This document shows positions 7,051-15,100 of a DNA stretch of 45,801 nucleotides, one piece after another. A model generated the notes under the pieces. The model was not told where the DNA came from, did not search any database, and was given only the letters and a program-made list of their open reading frames with translations. How positions within the stretch are numbered: the stretch's first letter is position 1; every line of letters begins with the position of its first letter. This DNA is from an uncultured Rhodopila sp. (GTDB lineage: Bacteria > Pseudomonadota > Alphaproteobacteria > Acetobacterales > Acetobacteraceae). The stretch covers positions 1-45,801 of the forward strand of contig NZ_CAJATU010000097.1 in NCBI RefSeq assembly GCF_903944925.1. The letters run 5' to 3'. The position numbers and the translations under genes were made by a program.

Positions 7051-7544
7051 TTTTCTTCATCCTTTTCTAGGAAAGTTCGCTCGGCCATTTTGCCAAGCAT
7101 GGAATTGTATTGCTCCACTGTTAGTGGAGCTTCCTCGCCCTGCTCCAATATGTCAACGAGAGCCGCCCGTTGCACCAGGTTGAGATCATAGATCTTTCGA
7201 ATGATGACCGAACCTGCCGGGTCGTCAGGCATGATGTGCGCCGCCAGACTGGTGGTCTGTAGCGTCAACCTGACAAGGTCTGGCAGCCGATCAAGCAGCA
7301 GTGGCAGCGCGGCTGACTGTGCCCTCCAACGGATGCATGCGGCGACGATCTCCATCTCGCGGACGGTGAACACTCCATTGATCGTCTGTCGGTACGCCGC
7401 GAGCAGCTCAAAGTAGCGCCGCACGTCGCGGCTGACCACCTGGGACATCTTCGACGATCTGAACGCCGTACACCTCACAGATTCCAACGTGGAGAGGTCT
7501 GCGTCCAGATAGATCGGATGCGTCGCGTGAACGGCAGCCTTCAC
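7047..7544 (-). CDS. Unknown helical protein
   Basis: A 165-residue, mostly helical protein. It has a GTG start with GTGA overlap of the upstream XRE gene's stop and an AGAGGGTT site. No recognisable domain. Its place between an XRE regulator and a zinc-ribbon protein points only to membership of the same co-translated operon. Confidence 0.6.
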   Translation of the reverse strand: MKAAVHATHPIYLDADLSTLESVRCTAFRSSKMSQVVSRDVRRYFELLAAYRQTINGVFTVREMEIVAACIRWRAQSAALPLLLDRLPDLVRLTLQTTSLAAHIMPDDPAGSVIIRKIYDLNLVQRAALVDILEQGEEAPLTVEQYNSMLGKMAERTFLEKDEEK

Positions 7545-7999
7545 TCGGAACCCTCTTTGTTCTGTCGCCTAATTGCCGCTAGGGCCTTTTCCACCTCACT
7601 CGACGTAACGTCGAGCAGCACCCTCTCGCGGACGGGGGCACGGCGGACGGCCACACGCTTTGCCAGAGCATCGTTACGTGCCTCTGCCTCGAAGTCCTCG
7701 CGCAGCCGCTCGTATATTTCAGCTATCCTTTCGTCGTCAAGGTCGAGCGACCTTACGGTGAAAGGGAGTCGGTCGGCGTGATAGTCCACGACATCGACGG
7801 GGATTCCAAGCGCCCTGGCTATAGAGATCGTCATGCCGTCCGACGGCAGCTTGCCCTTCCCGCGCTCGATACCGCGCAGGTACTCGACGTCGAAAGAGCA
7901 TGCCTCTGCCAGCTTTTTAGGTGTCATGCCCGCCGCACGACGCCGAGACCTAATCCACTCCCCAAACGTGATAAAGGGAGCAACCTCGTCATCTTCCAT
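7541..7999 (-). CDS. XRE-family regulator with C-terminal extension
   Basis: A 152-residue protein. ATG 7999 is set by the CGAGGGAATATAG site and abutment with the upstream gene's stop. The HTH lies at about 12-60 (RAAGMTPKKLAEACSFDVEYLRGIERGKGKL). The remaining 90 residues are helical and charged, without a LexA-type peptidase signature. Likely a DNA-binding regulator paired with the small XRE protein immediately upstream. Confidence 0.7.
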   Translation of the reverse strand: MEDDEVAPFITFGEWIRSRRRAAGMTPKKLAEACSFDVEYLRGIERGKGKLPSDGMTISIARALGIPVDVVDYHADRLPFTVRSLDLDDERIAEIYERLREDFEAEARNDALAKRVAVRRAPVRERVLLDVTSSEVEKALAAIRRQNKEGSE

Positions 8000-8001
8000 A
8001 T

Positions 8002-8241
8002 CTATATTCCCTCGATTGGTTTGTTGGGGTCGTCTTCGGCGGACGGCTCTGAATGGTCGTTGAACCCGTAAAGGAACGCGTTCAGCAGGTGCATCGTCCT
8101 GGCGTCTACAGCTTGGCCGGATTCGATGCGCAGAATTGTTGACGGGCTTAGGCCGATTCGCTCGGCCATGTCCCTCGCGGTCATTCGGGGGGTCTCGGTG
8201 ACTCGGTAGAGCTTGATGAGCCTCCCCAATACTTGGGCCAT
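8002..8241 (-). CDS. Small XRE-family regulator
   Basis: A 79-residue Cro-like protein with one HTH (MTARDMAERIGLSPSTILRIESGQ, about 20-43). There is no good Shine-Dalgarno box; the nearest in-frame upstream codon is a stop, so ATG 8241 is the first possible start. A weak -10 (TATGTG) lies only a few bases upstream, so this gene may have its own leaderless-type transcript. Confidence 0.7.
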   Translation of the reverse strand: MAQVLGRLIKLYRVTETPRMTARDMAERIGLSPSTILRIESGQAVDARTMHLLNAFLYGFNDHSEPSAEDDPNKPIEGI

Positions 8242-8299
8242 ATGTCACATACTTTCTGTCGAAGTGAATGCCCAAACGCAAGCCGAAGGAGCGCACGGA

Positions 8300-8318
8300 C
8301 GATTCGGAGCACGAATCG
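8300..8318 (-). repeat. Hairpin between the 8368-8721 and 8002-8241 genes
   Basis: Perfect 7-bp arms CGATTCG and CGAATCG with a 5-nt loop in the 126-bp intergenic gap. No T-run follows on either strand. It could attenuate transcription from the operator-controlled promoter upstream, or serve as a regulator-binding palindrome. Confidence 0.4.
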
Positions 8319-8367
8319 CTTCCACGTGCACTTCGGCCTGGACGTCAGCGCGGCACGGACAAATGCG

Positions 8368-8721
8368 TCACTTACGGGCTTGCTCATGGTTGAAGTTGGA
8401 CTCCAATACGCTGATTCGCCTGCCAGCCCCCTGCACGCTTTCCTGAAGCTTCTGCACCTGCTCGTCAAGCGTATCTGGGCTAAACGGACGAGGTTCGACG
8501 TCGCCTACGAACGCGATTATTCGCGCGACGGACGAGGCGAGTTCGTCCATCTCGGAACGGAGAGACCGGGGGTCGTCTCCCCCTAGCAGGCTCAGCGGCT
8601 GAACGCCGTCCATGCACACAAGAAGCGCTCTCGCCGCAGTGGCGAACAGCAGGGGGGAGTTTTCGCTGTTCACAACAACAGCGCCGCCGTCGTTGAGTGA
8701 CATCGTAATTTCATTACTCAT
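8368..8721 (-). CDS. First gene of the repressor-controlled leftward operon, unknown
   Basis: A 117-residue protein. ATG 8721 is chosen because GAAAGGATGAAAAAC precedes it; longer frames overlap the promoter. It is acidic, with a helical C-terminal half (LDEQVQKLQESVQGAGRRISVLESN), probably a coiled coil. It has no recognised domain. It is transcribed from the promoter at 8744-8772, which carries a copy of the 29-bp operator. Confidence 0.65.
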   Translation of the reverse strand: MSNEITMSLNDGGAVVVNSENSPLLFATAARALLVCMDGVQPLSLLGGDDPRSLRSEMDELASSVARIIAFVGDVEPRPFSPDTLDEQVQKLQESVQGAGRRISVLESNFNHEQARK

Positions 8722-8743
8722 GTTTTTCATCCTTTCGTCGCTA

Positions 8744-8784
8744 ATTATCGCACAAGTGACGGCAAACGTCAAGCGTCGCGCAAA
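8744..8784 (-). promoter_or_regulatory. Leftward promoter with operator copy 1
   Basis: On the minus strand, -35 TTGACG (8767-8772), a 17-nt spacer and -10 GATAAT (8744-8749) lie 22 nt before the start at 8721. The plus-strand sequence GTGAC-N6-CGTCAAGCGTCGCGCAAA (8756-8784) covers the -35. It is repeated with the same internal spacing at 9265-9293. This is a strong sign of a shared operator, probably bound by the XRE repressor encoded between the two sites. Confidence 0.75.
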
Positions 8785-8900
8785 ATATTTGGATGCCAGC
8801 GAACGCCGACACGCGTATGCGTAAACCCTTGGTTCGCCGTCGTCATAAAACGGTCTATAGGCAAAGCGGCCTGTCTTATCGTTGATCCGTTTCACTTGTC

Positions 8901-9281
8901 CTACTGTATCTTTCTGCGAAACGCTTTGAACGCTTCAACCGCCTGATCGGGTGGAACGTCGGCGCTGCGAATATCCGGCGGGAACGATCCGGCACACAGA
9001 AACAGAATGTCCGGGTCAATGCCCAAAGCTGATGCGAATTGTTGCATCAAATGATCCGAAGGTGGGTTGCGACGATCTTTCTCCAAGTCATTCAAATACT
9101 GAGGAGAGATCGGTTGCCCGTCCTTCTTGATAACGCGAGCTGCTAGCTCGCGCTGTCTAAGCCCCAAGGCTTTACGCCCTTCTGCTATGGTCTGGCCGAA
9201 TGTCGCCAAAGGTGTACCTACCTGCTGCTGACGTATGTTAGTCCGCTGTTTAGCATACCTTTTTGTGACAACGGTCGTCAA
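8901..9281 (-). CDS. XRE-family repressor, probably autoregulated
   Basis: Up to 126 residues. The HTH spans about 30-85 (GRKALGLRQRELAARVIKKDGQPISPQYLNDLEKDRRNPPSDHLM), followed by LGIDPDILFLCAG and a short tail. This layout resembles small phage and plasmid XRE repressors. The start is uncertain: TTG 9281 overlaps the -35 of the gene's own promoter, while TTG 9209 has an AGGTAGGT site and keeps the whole HTH, so 9209 is more likely. Operator copy 2 overlaps its promoter, which implies autoregulation. No integrase is visible, so a lysogeny role is not proven. Confidence 0.7.
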   Translation of the reverse strand: MTTVVTKRYAKQRTNIRQQQVGTPLATFGQTIAEGRKALGLRQRELAARVIKKDGQPISPQYLNDLEKDRRNPPSDHLMQQFASALGIDPDILFLCAGSFPPDIRSADVPPDQAVEAFKAFRRKIQ

Positions 9282-9293
9282 GCGTCGCGCAAA
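9252..9293 (-). promoter_or_regulatory. Repressor-gene promoter with operator copy 2
   Basis: Minus-strand -35 TTGACG (9276-9281) and -10 TATGCT (9252-9257) are 18 nt apart. The operator GTGAC-N6-CGTCAAGCGTCGCGCAAA spans 9265-9293, with an extra GCGCAAA half-motif just beyond it at 9297-9303. The matched bases are the same as at 8756-8784, while the six variable bases and flanks differ. Conservation of the operator alone suggests selection rather than recent duplication. Confidence 0.75.
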
Positions 9294-9301
9294 CGTAGCG
9301 C

Positions 9302-9334
9302 AAAAAATATCTCCCCGGTGTTAATCGGGAAGAT
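9302..9334 (-). terminator. Intrinsic terminator after the endolysin gene
   Basis: Read leftward, arms ATCTTCCCG and CGGGGAGAT (9-bp stem with one G-U pair) enclose ATTAACAC and are followed by A and six T (9302-9307). It lies 19 nt after the endolysin stop and should end the lysis transcript before the repressor promoter. Confidence 0.8.
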
Positions 9335-9352
9335 ACAATGTAAAGAGGCGTT

Positions 9353-10006
9353 TTATAGTTCCGCAATTCTCAGCGTTGTGAACCAGCCTCCTCCGTCACC
9401 GCCGGTGACATCGAAGTCCACGTCTAGTCCTTCAAACTTTCCGGGAGGGGTCTGTTTGATGTTCCATTTGAGGCTGGCGTCGTATGCTTCCGACCCACTC
9501 CATCCGGTAGAGCACGAGAGCCACGTGCGGCTCACGTCCTTGACGTTCCTGCTGATGAACGTGCATGCAAGGCCAGACCCGTAGACGCCGGGGCTATAAA
9601 GGGGAGCGCCACAGCGTGCCTGTTGCTCCATGCCGTCCGCCAGGCCCTCGTAGTATTCCAGCACAGCGCCGGAAAGTTCGGCCTGTGTGGCGTCGTAATC
9701 GGTGGGAACATAGATGGTTTCCCCGGTCGGCATTCCAAGGCGCTGGAACTGCGCGCTCGCAAAAACGCCGTCTTCTACGCCTTGAGAGTATCCGAAATAT
9801 CCGGGAAGCTCGTTGGCCTGCTCGAAAAGAGCAACCGTATAGATGCCAAACCTCGTGAGATCCAGCACTTCCGCTGCGGTGATCGGCTGCTTGAAGCGCG
9901 ACGATCTGAAAGCGTACCGGGCTACGAAATCATAGCCAGCGGGCTTGATTTTCTTGATGACGCCCGCTTGGGCGAGGTTGACATAGGTATCGAAACCTTT
10001 TGACAT
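9353..10006 (-). CDS. DUF1906-type glycoside-hydrolase-like endolysin
   Basis: A 217-residue protein with a GAAAGGATGAAGCA site. It matches the DUF1906/Rv2525c-like TIM-barrel pattern. GFDTYVN is at the N-terminus (Asp6) and KPAGYDFVARY at 21-31. GYFGYSQGVEDG is at 69-80 and YVPTDYDAT at 99-107 (Asp103, Asp105). The N-terminal Asp and the DYD pair are the expected acidic residues of the barrel. It probably cleaves the peptidoglycan glycan strand at lysis. There is no signal peptide, so a holin is needed; the two-helix membrane protein at 11615-11947 is a candidate. Such domains are common in Actinomycetota and some Bacillota. Confidence 0.7.
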   Translation of the reverse strand: MSKGFDTYVNLAQAGVIKKIKPAGYDFVARYAFRSSRFKQPITAAEVLDLTRFGIYTVALFEQANELPGYFGYSQGVEDGVFASAQFQRLGMPTGETIYVPTDYDATQAELSGAVLEYYEGLADGMEQQARCGAPLYSPGVYGSGLACTFISRNVKDVSRTWLSCSTGWSGSEAYDASLKWNIKQTPPGKFEGLDVDFDVTGGDGGGWFTTLRIAEL

Positions 10007-10020
10007 TGCTTCATCCTTTC

Positions 10021-10071
10021 ATGCCTGAAAAGGCATTCGGTGCAGTATACCTGACAACTCCACGTCCACAA
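10021..10071 (-). promoter_or_regulatory. Endolysin promoter and 5' hairpin
   Basis: On the minus strand, TTGTGG (10066-10071), a 16-nt spacer and TATACT (10044-10049) form a plausible sigma-70 promoter. The transcript would begin near 10037, right before the perfect hairpin ATGCCT-tttc-AGGCAT (10021-10036). That hairpin abuts the GAAAGGATGA ribosome site. A 5'-terminal stem next to the ribosome site could stabilise the mRNA or tune translation. A second small palindrome, CGTCCA/TGGACG (10063-10078), covers the -35. Confidence 0.5.
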
Positions 10072-10145
10072 ATGGACGGGCTTCTACGCTATCAAAGTAG
10101 CGAGGCTATATTGTCCTAGAGCCTTCTTGATGACCGCAACGCGTT

Positions 10146-10182
10146 GGGCCGTATCTAATCTATTCATGATTAGATACGGCCC
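10146..10182. repeat. Perfect 15-bp inverted repeat
   Basis: Arms GGGCCGTATCTAATC (10146-10160) and GATTAGATACGGCCC (10168-10182) flank TATTCAT. It lies in the 267-bp gap between the receptor-type gene and the endolysin. No T-run follows on either strand, although the flanks are AT-rich. It probably ends or slows the structural transcript so that the endolysin depends on its own promoter; a protein-binding site is the alternative. Confidence 0.6.
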
Positions 10183-10273
10183 GTTAATGCTTAATTAGTC
10201 AAGCATACTAGTCATATTGACAAAAAATGAAATTTTGCAATTTATATGTTATGGAGTAATCACGGCGGCATTG

Positions 10274-11281
10274 CTAAAACCCGAAGTATTGAAGCGTTGC
10301 GACTCCTCCGGCGGACGGAGTCGTTATCGGGCTGGAATCCGCCCCGTTCGTTGTGCCGTACTGGTTGACGCCAACATAACGCACGACGTACGTAGTGTGC
10401 GGCATCAGCCCCGCTACAGTCCATCCCTGCGATGCTGAGAGTCCGGTGGGGCCATTGGCCCAAATCATCCCGTCTCCCGAATACTCGACGGAGTACGAAG
10501 TTGAGTTTGCGCTCAAGGACGCGGGAACGATCCCGCTGATGCTCAGTGCGAGCGCTGTCATGCCGACAGGTGCCAACGGTGCGGACGGCAGCGGGTAGAA
10601 GTCTCCGTAGGGCTCTGCCGTCAGTTGGGCAGCCTCGGAAGACGTAAGAGCGCGGTTCCACACGCGGCACCATTTGAACCATCCGGTGTACACTGGATGG
10701 TAGTTGTCCGTGCCGAACCATACGCCCCCTGACGGGCCAGCAATGCCCGACGTCTGCATCGGAACCGACGTGCCGTTAAGGTATAGCACGGAAGCCTCAG
10801 GCGACACGGATATGACGAGAACGTAGTCCGTGTTGTCCAGTGCATCCCCCTGTGTCGATGACAGCCCAGGCGACACGATGTACCACTGATGATTGGAGTT
10901 CTGGTAGATACCCGTGTTGCCCCCGTTGGAGTTCAACAGGATGGGCAGGAACGTGCCGGTGTTGGCTCCCAGCCGCAGGCCAAACGCAAGAGTGTAGCTG
11001 GAGCCAAACGTCGGGAACGTCGTGGACATGTTCCCGGTGCCCTGCCAGTTGCCTCCGTTGGCGTAGTTGATGCTCGGAGCATCTGCGGCTGGCAGTGGCG
11101 AGCCGCTTTGCCAGCACGCGCTTGCGAAATAGTAGCCCAATTCGATATTCGGGTGCCCGGCTATCGAATTGGCGCAGCTCTGGCCCGACCCGTCGTTCAT
11201 AAGCCAAACGGAGACTTGGGACGAGTCATCGTACGAGTAGTTCGCGTAAAGCGGAGACCCTGCCGGAGGTTTGGAAAGCAT
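10274..11281 (-). CDS. LamG/concanavalin-like plus FN3 receptor-binding candidate
   Basis: A 335-residue protein. Residues about 20-230 have the jelly-roll look of a LamG/laminin-G lectin domain: YTLAFGLRL, ASVLYLNGT and the typical closing motif WCRVWNRALTSSEAAQL. Residues about 245-320 read as a fibronectin type III domain (SYSVEYSGDGMIWANGP..TTYVVRYVGVNQYGTT). This combination is usual in phage adhesins that bind surface glycans, so a tail-tip or head-fiber receptor binder is the likely role. No clear ribosome site; probably coupled to the gene ending at 11286. Confidence 0.6.
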   Translation of the reverse strand: MLSKPPAGSPLYANYSYDDSSQVSVWLMNDGSGQSCANSIAGHPNIELGYYFASACWQSGSPLPAADAPSINYANGGNWQGTGNMSTTFPTFGSSYTLAFGLRLGANTGTFLPILLNSNGGNTGIYQNSNHQWYIVSPGLSSTQGDALDNTDYVLVISVSPEASVLYLNGTSVPMQTSGIAGPSGGVWFGTDNYHPVYTGWFKWCRVWNRALTSSEAAQLTAEPYGDFYPLPSAPLAPVGMTALALSISGIVPASLSANSTSYSVEYSGDGMIWANGPTGLSASQGWTVAGLMPHTTYVVRYVGVNQYGTTNGADSSPITTPSAGGVATLQYFGF

Positions 11282-11285
11282 TTCG

Positions 11286-11606
11286 TCAGCCCAGATATTC
11301 TTCCGCGAACGATATTGACACCGGCTCGGCGGCTATCACGTAGTAGTCCGTTTGCTGGCTCATGTAGTACATGACCGCAGGACTTGGAATCTCGTGACCG
11401 GTACTGACCGCGAGACCCGTCGCCACAGTGGCCGGTGCCGTCCCCTTGGGGAACATTCCGACGAACACGCTTTGCCCGCTATTGTTCGTGACAATCAGCC
11501 TCGAACGATTGGAGCGACTTGTGCCGAGAGGCACGGGTGCTGAGGATAGAACGGAGACTTGGCCAAATCCGCTTCCGTATGCGCCAGCCAGAACTGTTTG
11601 TGCCAT
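11286..11606 (-). CDS. Small beta-rich virion protein candidate
   Basis: A 106-residue protein, serine/threonine/valine-rich, of alternating strand character (SRLIVTNNSGQSVFVGMFPKG), as in small capsid-decoration or fiber-base proteins. GTAGGTAAATAT precedes ATG. It sits between the membrane protein and the adhesin candidate and has no enzyme motif. Confidence 0.55.
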   Translation of the reverse strand: MAQTVLAGAYGSGFGQVSVLSSAPVPLGTSRSNRSRLIVTNNSGQSVFVGMFPKGTAPATVATGLAVSTGHEIPSPAVMYYMSQQTDYYVIAAEPVSISFAEEYLG

Positions 11607-11614
11607 ATATTTAC

Positions 11615-11947
11615 CTACTTCGGAATAAATTGGCGTTGCAGGTTTTCATTGAACGCCTGTAGCTGCGACACCTGCGCCTGTAGCAGCGCAATCTGCTGCA
11701 CTTGGTCGGACTGACGCCTCTTTAGATCGTCTATCTCCGCCGCCCGTTGCTCTGCGATGGCCTGCCATCCCTGCGAGAGCGCCACCTGATGGGCCTTCGC
11801 CATGAAGAACCCGCCAATAACCATCGCCAGCACGAGACTAACGCATTGAATGACCAGACTTGGGTTTACCATGCTTCCCACCAGACCGACGAAGCCCACA
11901 AATACCATGTAGGCCGTTATACTGCGTATGTTTAACGCAACTGCCAT
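11615..11947 (-). CDS. Two-helix membrane protein with coiled coil (holin/spanin candidate)
   Basis: A 110-residue protein. ATG 11947 is chosen for the AAGGCGG site and because the upstream frame is leader RNA. Two hydrophobic segments lie at about residues 8-26 and 31-50. A glutamine-rich coiled coil follows (about 60-105, AEIDDLKRRQSDQVQQ). Two helices with a cytoplasmic or periplasmic coiled coil fit a class II holin or an i-spanin-like protein. With the endolysin downstream it is the best lysis-membrane candidate. Confidence 0.5.
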   Translation of the reverse strand: MAVALNIRSITAYMVFVGFVGLVGSMVNPSLVIQCVSLVLAMVIGGFFMAKAHQVALSQGWQAIAEQRAAEIDDLKRRQSDQVQQIALLQAQVSQLQAFNENLQRQFIPK

Positions 11948-12077
11948 GCCCGCCGCCTTATCAGACCATCGCCGCATGCAGGACGGCGATGGCGATGAAA
12001 ACCTCCATACTGGAGATGGTTTACGTATGCGCCTCTCCGCGTACGTCGGAGATGTCAGCGTTGCATCTATTATAGCA
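11948..12077 (-). promoter_or_regulatory. Extended -10 promoter and hairpin-rich leader of the lysis/adhesin operon
   Basis: Minus-strand TGCTATAAT (12069-12077) is an extended -10; a weak TTGCCC lies 19 nt upstream of TATAAT. The roughly 115-nt leader contains three predicted hairpins: CTCCG..CGGAG, then CTCCA-GTA-TGGAG followed by GTTTTC, then CCATCGCC..GGCGATGG close to the ribosome site. The second looks like a weak terminator, so attenuation of lysis expression is possible. Confidence 0.5.
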
Positions 12078-12116
12078 GTTAAGCTCTTTCTTGGGGCAAC
12101 CATTATCATGCTCGTC

Positions 12117-15100
12117 TCATTTTGTGGGCACCACGGGAGGTGGTTTCATGCTTGCGAAGAGCGCTCTGATTGCAGCGTCCTTGGCCGTGTCTTTCCCGGC
12201 CGTCCTGAGCGCGCCCCTTTCGTCCTTGATCAGTGCCCTGATGGTGAACCTCCTATCCTCGTCGAGGTCTTCTGCGCGGACGCCGGTGTGCGTGAGCGCC
12301 TGTGTGATTTTCCCGACGCGTTCGGCGGTTCCGGCCATGCGCTTTGACGTCTTATCTGCTTCATACCCGCCAACGCCCTGTGCTATGCGCTTGAAGTCAT
12401 AACCCCCCGGCGCAAGCGGCGGCAAAATGCCCTGCGACACTTCCTGCGCATCGGCTTCCAACTTTTCCTGGTTGGTCATTCCGGGTTTCCTGATAACGTC
12501 ATGCGTCATCAGATCCTCGTTGAACGCAAGCTCCCCCATGGTCGTTGCAACGAAGTTCAGGCGCTGAAACGCCGCGCTCGTAGGATCGTCCGCGCTGGTG
12601 AACGTCGTGAACAGGTTGGCACCTCCGGGCGACAGGTACAACGGCAGACCGTCCGAAGTGTTATAGCCCGTGTCGAAATAGCCCGCGTCCTTTTCCCAGT
12701 CCGGAAGGCTCCTCTCGTTGTTGTACTGCTCCTCTTGAGACTCCTGCCGTGCGGACGCGACCGCCGCATGGTAGGCCGTCGCCAGCCACAGGTACTTTCC
12801 GATGCGTCCGGGATGATCCTTGAAAGCCTTGTAGAGGATCGGCACTATCGACGCGTCCCATGAGATGAACGGCACCGCCCACACGCGGGCAGACTGCACC
12901 ATTCTGCGCACGGGCAGCACACCTAGCGGTGTGGCGACGCCAACTACCGGCGTGCCCTTCCGCCAGTTCGGGAACGTGTTCTCGACAAGCTGGTTGGCTT
13001 CTCCCGGTGTCATCTTGCGGCCCCCTGATAGGACGCCCTTCCTGGCCGCGATGTACAGGCGATGCTTGAAAAACAGGTCGTGCTGCGTGTAGATCCATGT
13101 TGGCGATCTGAAAGCCGCCTGCGTGCCGTACTTCAGCTTCGCCCATTGGTTGGCGGGATAGGCTTCTTTGACGAAGCGGTTGAGGTCGCCCCTGTCTCTG
13201 GCATCCTTGAAGTAGTCCGCATGCTTTGCGGCGTCCTGCGACCACGGGCCGTTCTTGCGCAGGTCGGTGATCGTTTCCCACGTCATCCTCGGTGCCGCCC
13301 ACATGGGGAAGCCGCCCGCGACGTCTGACAGCATGCCGTAGCCTACGCCGTTAGCCATGAACGTGCCGGGATTGTACGCAGTGAACGCCAACTTCCATGC
13401 GCGCATCACTCGTTGCAGCGGGCCTTCCCAGCTTTCCTCCGCCTTGCGCTGAGACTGAACCTCCTGCCATATGGACTTGGGCATGAACCTGCCTTCGAGC
13501 GCGTAGTACCCACTTTTATTCGGCACACGCACGTAGCTGCTTCCGGCGAACCTGCCCAAATGTGCCCGGTTGGCCTCTATGTCCCGCCCCAGAGCGGCTT
13601 GAATTTCCGCGTCCGTTCCGGACAACGCGTACCGTTCGGCAAGGTTCCTGTACAACTGTGCCTTTGCGATCATTCGAGCCGACCTTGCCGCACCGACCGC
13701 CACTCGCGTGGAAGCCTCGTTGATCCTGCCAAGATAGGCTTGAGTCTCCTCTGATGCCACGCGAACGCGGGTGACGTTCCGATGCAGCGGCCCTTGGTTG
13801 GCAGGGTCGCCCTTGCTGACCGCGTTACCCTGCTTCTGAAGGCTCAGCCTGTACGCTTGAACCTTGCCCTGCTCTATCTCACGGTATGCCTGCGCCTCTT
13901 CGGGCGTCATGCCGCGTGCGGCCACTTCTGACGCTATGTAGTCGTCAAGATCCTTGCAGAACTGTTCCGGGTTCTCAAAGAAGCGGTATATCTGGTGCAG
14001 GTACGCGCCGCTATGGGACGCGAACGTCTCCTTGGACATGACGCCGGTGTCCACCAGGTCTGCGCCCATCTGGCGGAAGAGCGCCCGGCTTTGTTCTCCG
14101 AGCCCCATGAACTTTTTCATCCAAGCATCGCTCAGCCCCTGCGATGCCTGAAGGTCTTTGAGAATTGCCCCCTGCTTTTTAAGGTCGTCAGTTTCGATGT
14201 AGGCGGACATCGCCGCCTCTCGCTGCAACGCCTGAGTATGGTCTATCGGCGCAAGGAGCGCCTTTGAAACCCTCTTTGCAACGACCTTCGCCCCTTTGAC
14301 GAACTGGTCGATCGGGATACCGGCGTTCAACGTCATTCCTAGCTGGTCGCCGTCCGAAGATCCGTTCATGGAAGCGATCGTGCGCTTGAGAAGATCTACA
14401 GGCGCTTCTGGCCCCGGCTTCTCCACGCCGATAGGATTGGCTTCGGAGAACGGCTCCTCGATGCTCGTGGCGTCGGCATAGTATTTCCTCAGCATCGCGT
14501 CTATGTTGCGCGTCCGGGTGCCGACGGACTCCATGTAGCTGGCGATCAGCCGTGTCGCATCGTCTCTGTCTTCGATATCGAACAAGCATGCCTCGCCGAA
14601 GTAGTTGGACACCGACGACGCCACTTTTCCTTCTTTGACTATGCGCAAGACGTTGGCAGCCTCTCCGATTTGCCGCGCGATGCTGAACATTCCTCCAAGC
14701 TTGCTCAGTCGCTCGTACGTCCCCACATACGGCGCAGCCCGCAAAAGCGCGGCGGCTATGTTCCGCATGCCGTCGGCGTTGCTGAGAAGAACATGTTCGA
14801 GCATGGCCGTGTCAGGGTAGGCAAAAGCCATGACCGCGTTCTTGATTCGAAGCTCGCCAGCGGGAAGAAGACGTCCGTTGGACGTGACCGCGTCGTTGTC
14901 CTGCGATGGCAGCCCAGCAAGGAACTTCGCTCTGAACTGGTCGTTGCTTGCGGCCATCATTGATCCGTTATCGTCAGGCTTGATGAGATAGGCGATTCCA
15001 AGGCGGTCGATGAGCCTTGCGTCGGCAATCGCAGATCGAAGCGGGTCCAAGTTGTTGACCGCGCTTTTGCCCATCTCGCGCGCAAGATCGGCACGCTGTA

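Noticed and set aside
10207..10260. Plus-strand promoter TTGACA near 10217
   Set aside because: No -10 at 16-18 nt and no rightward gene follows.
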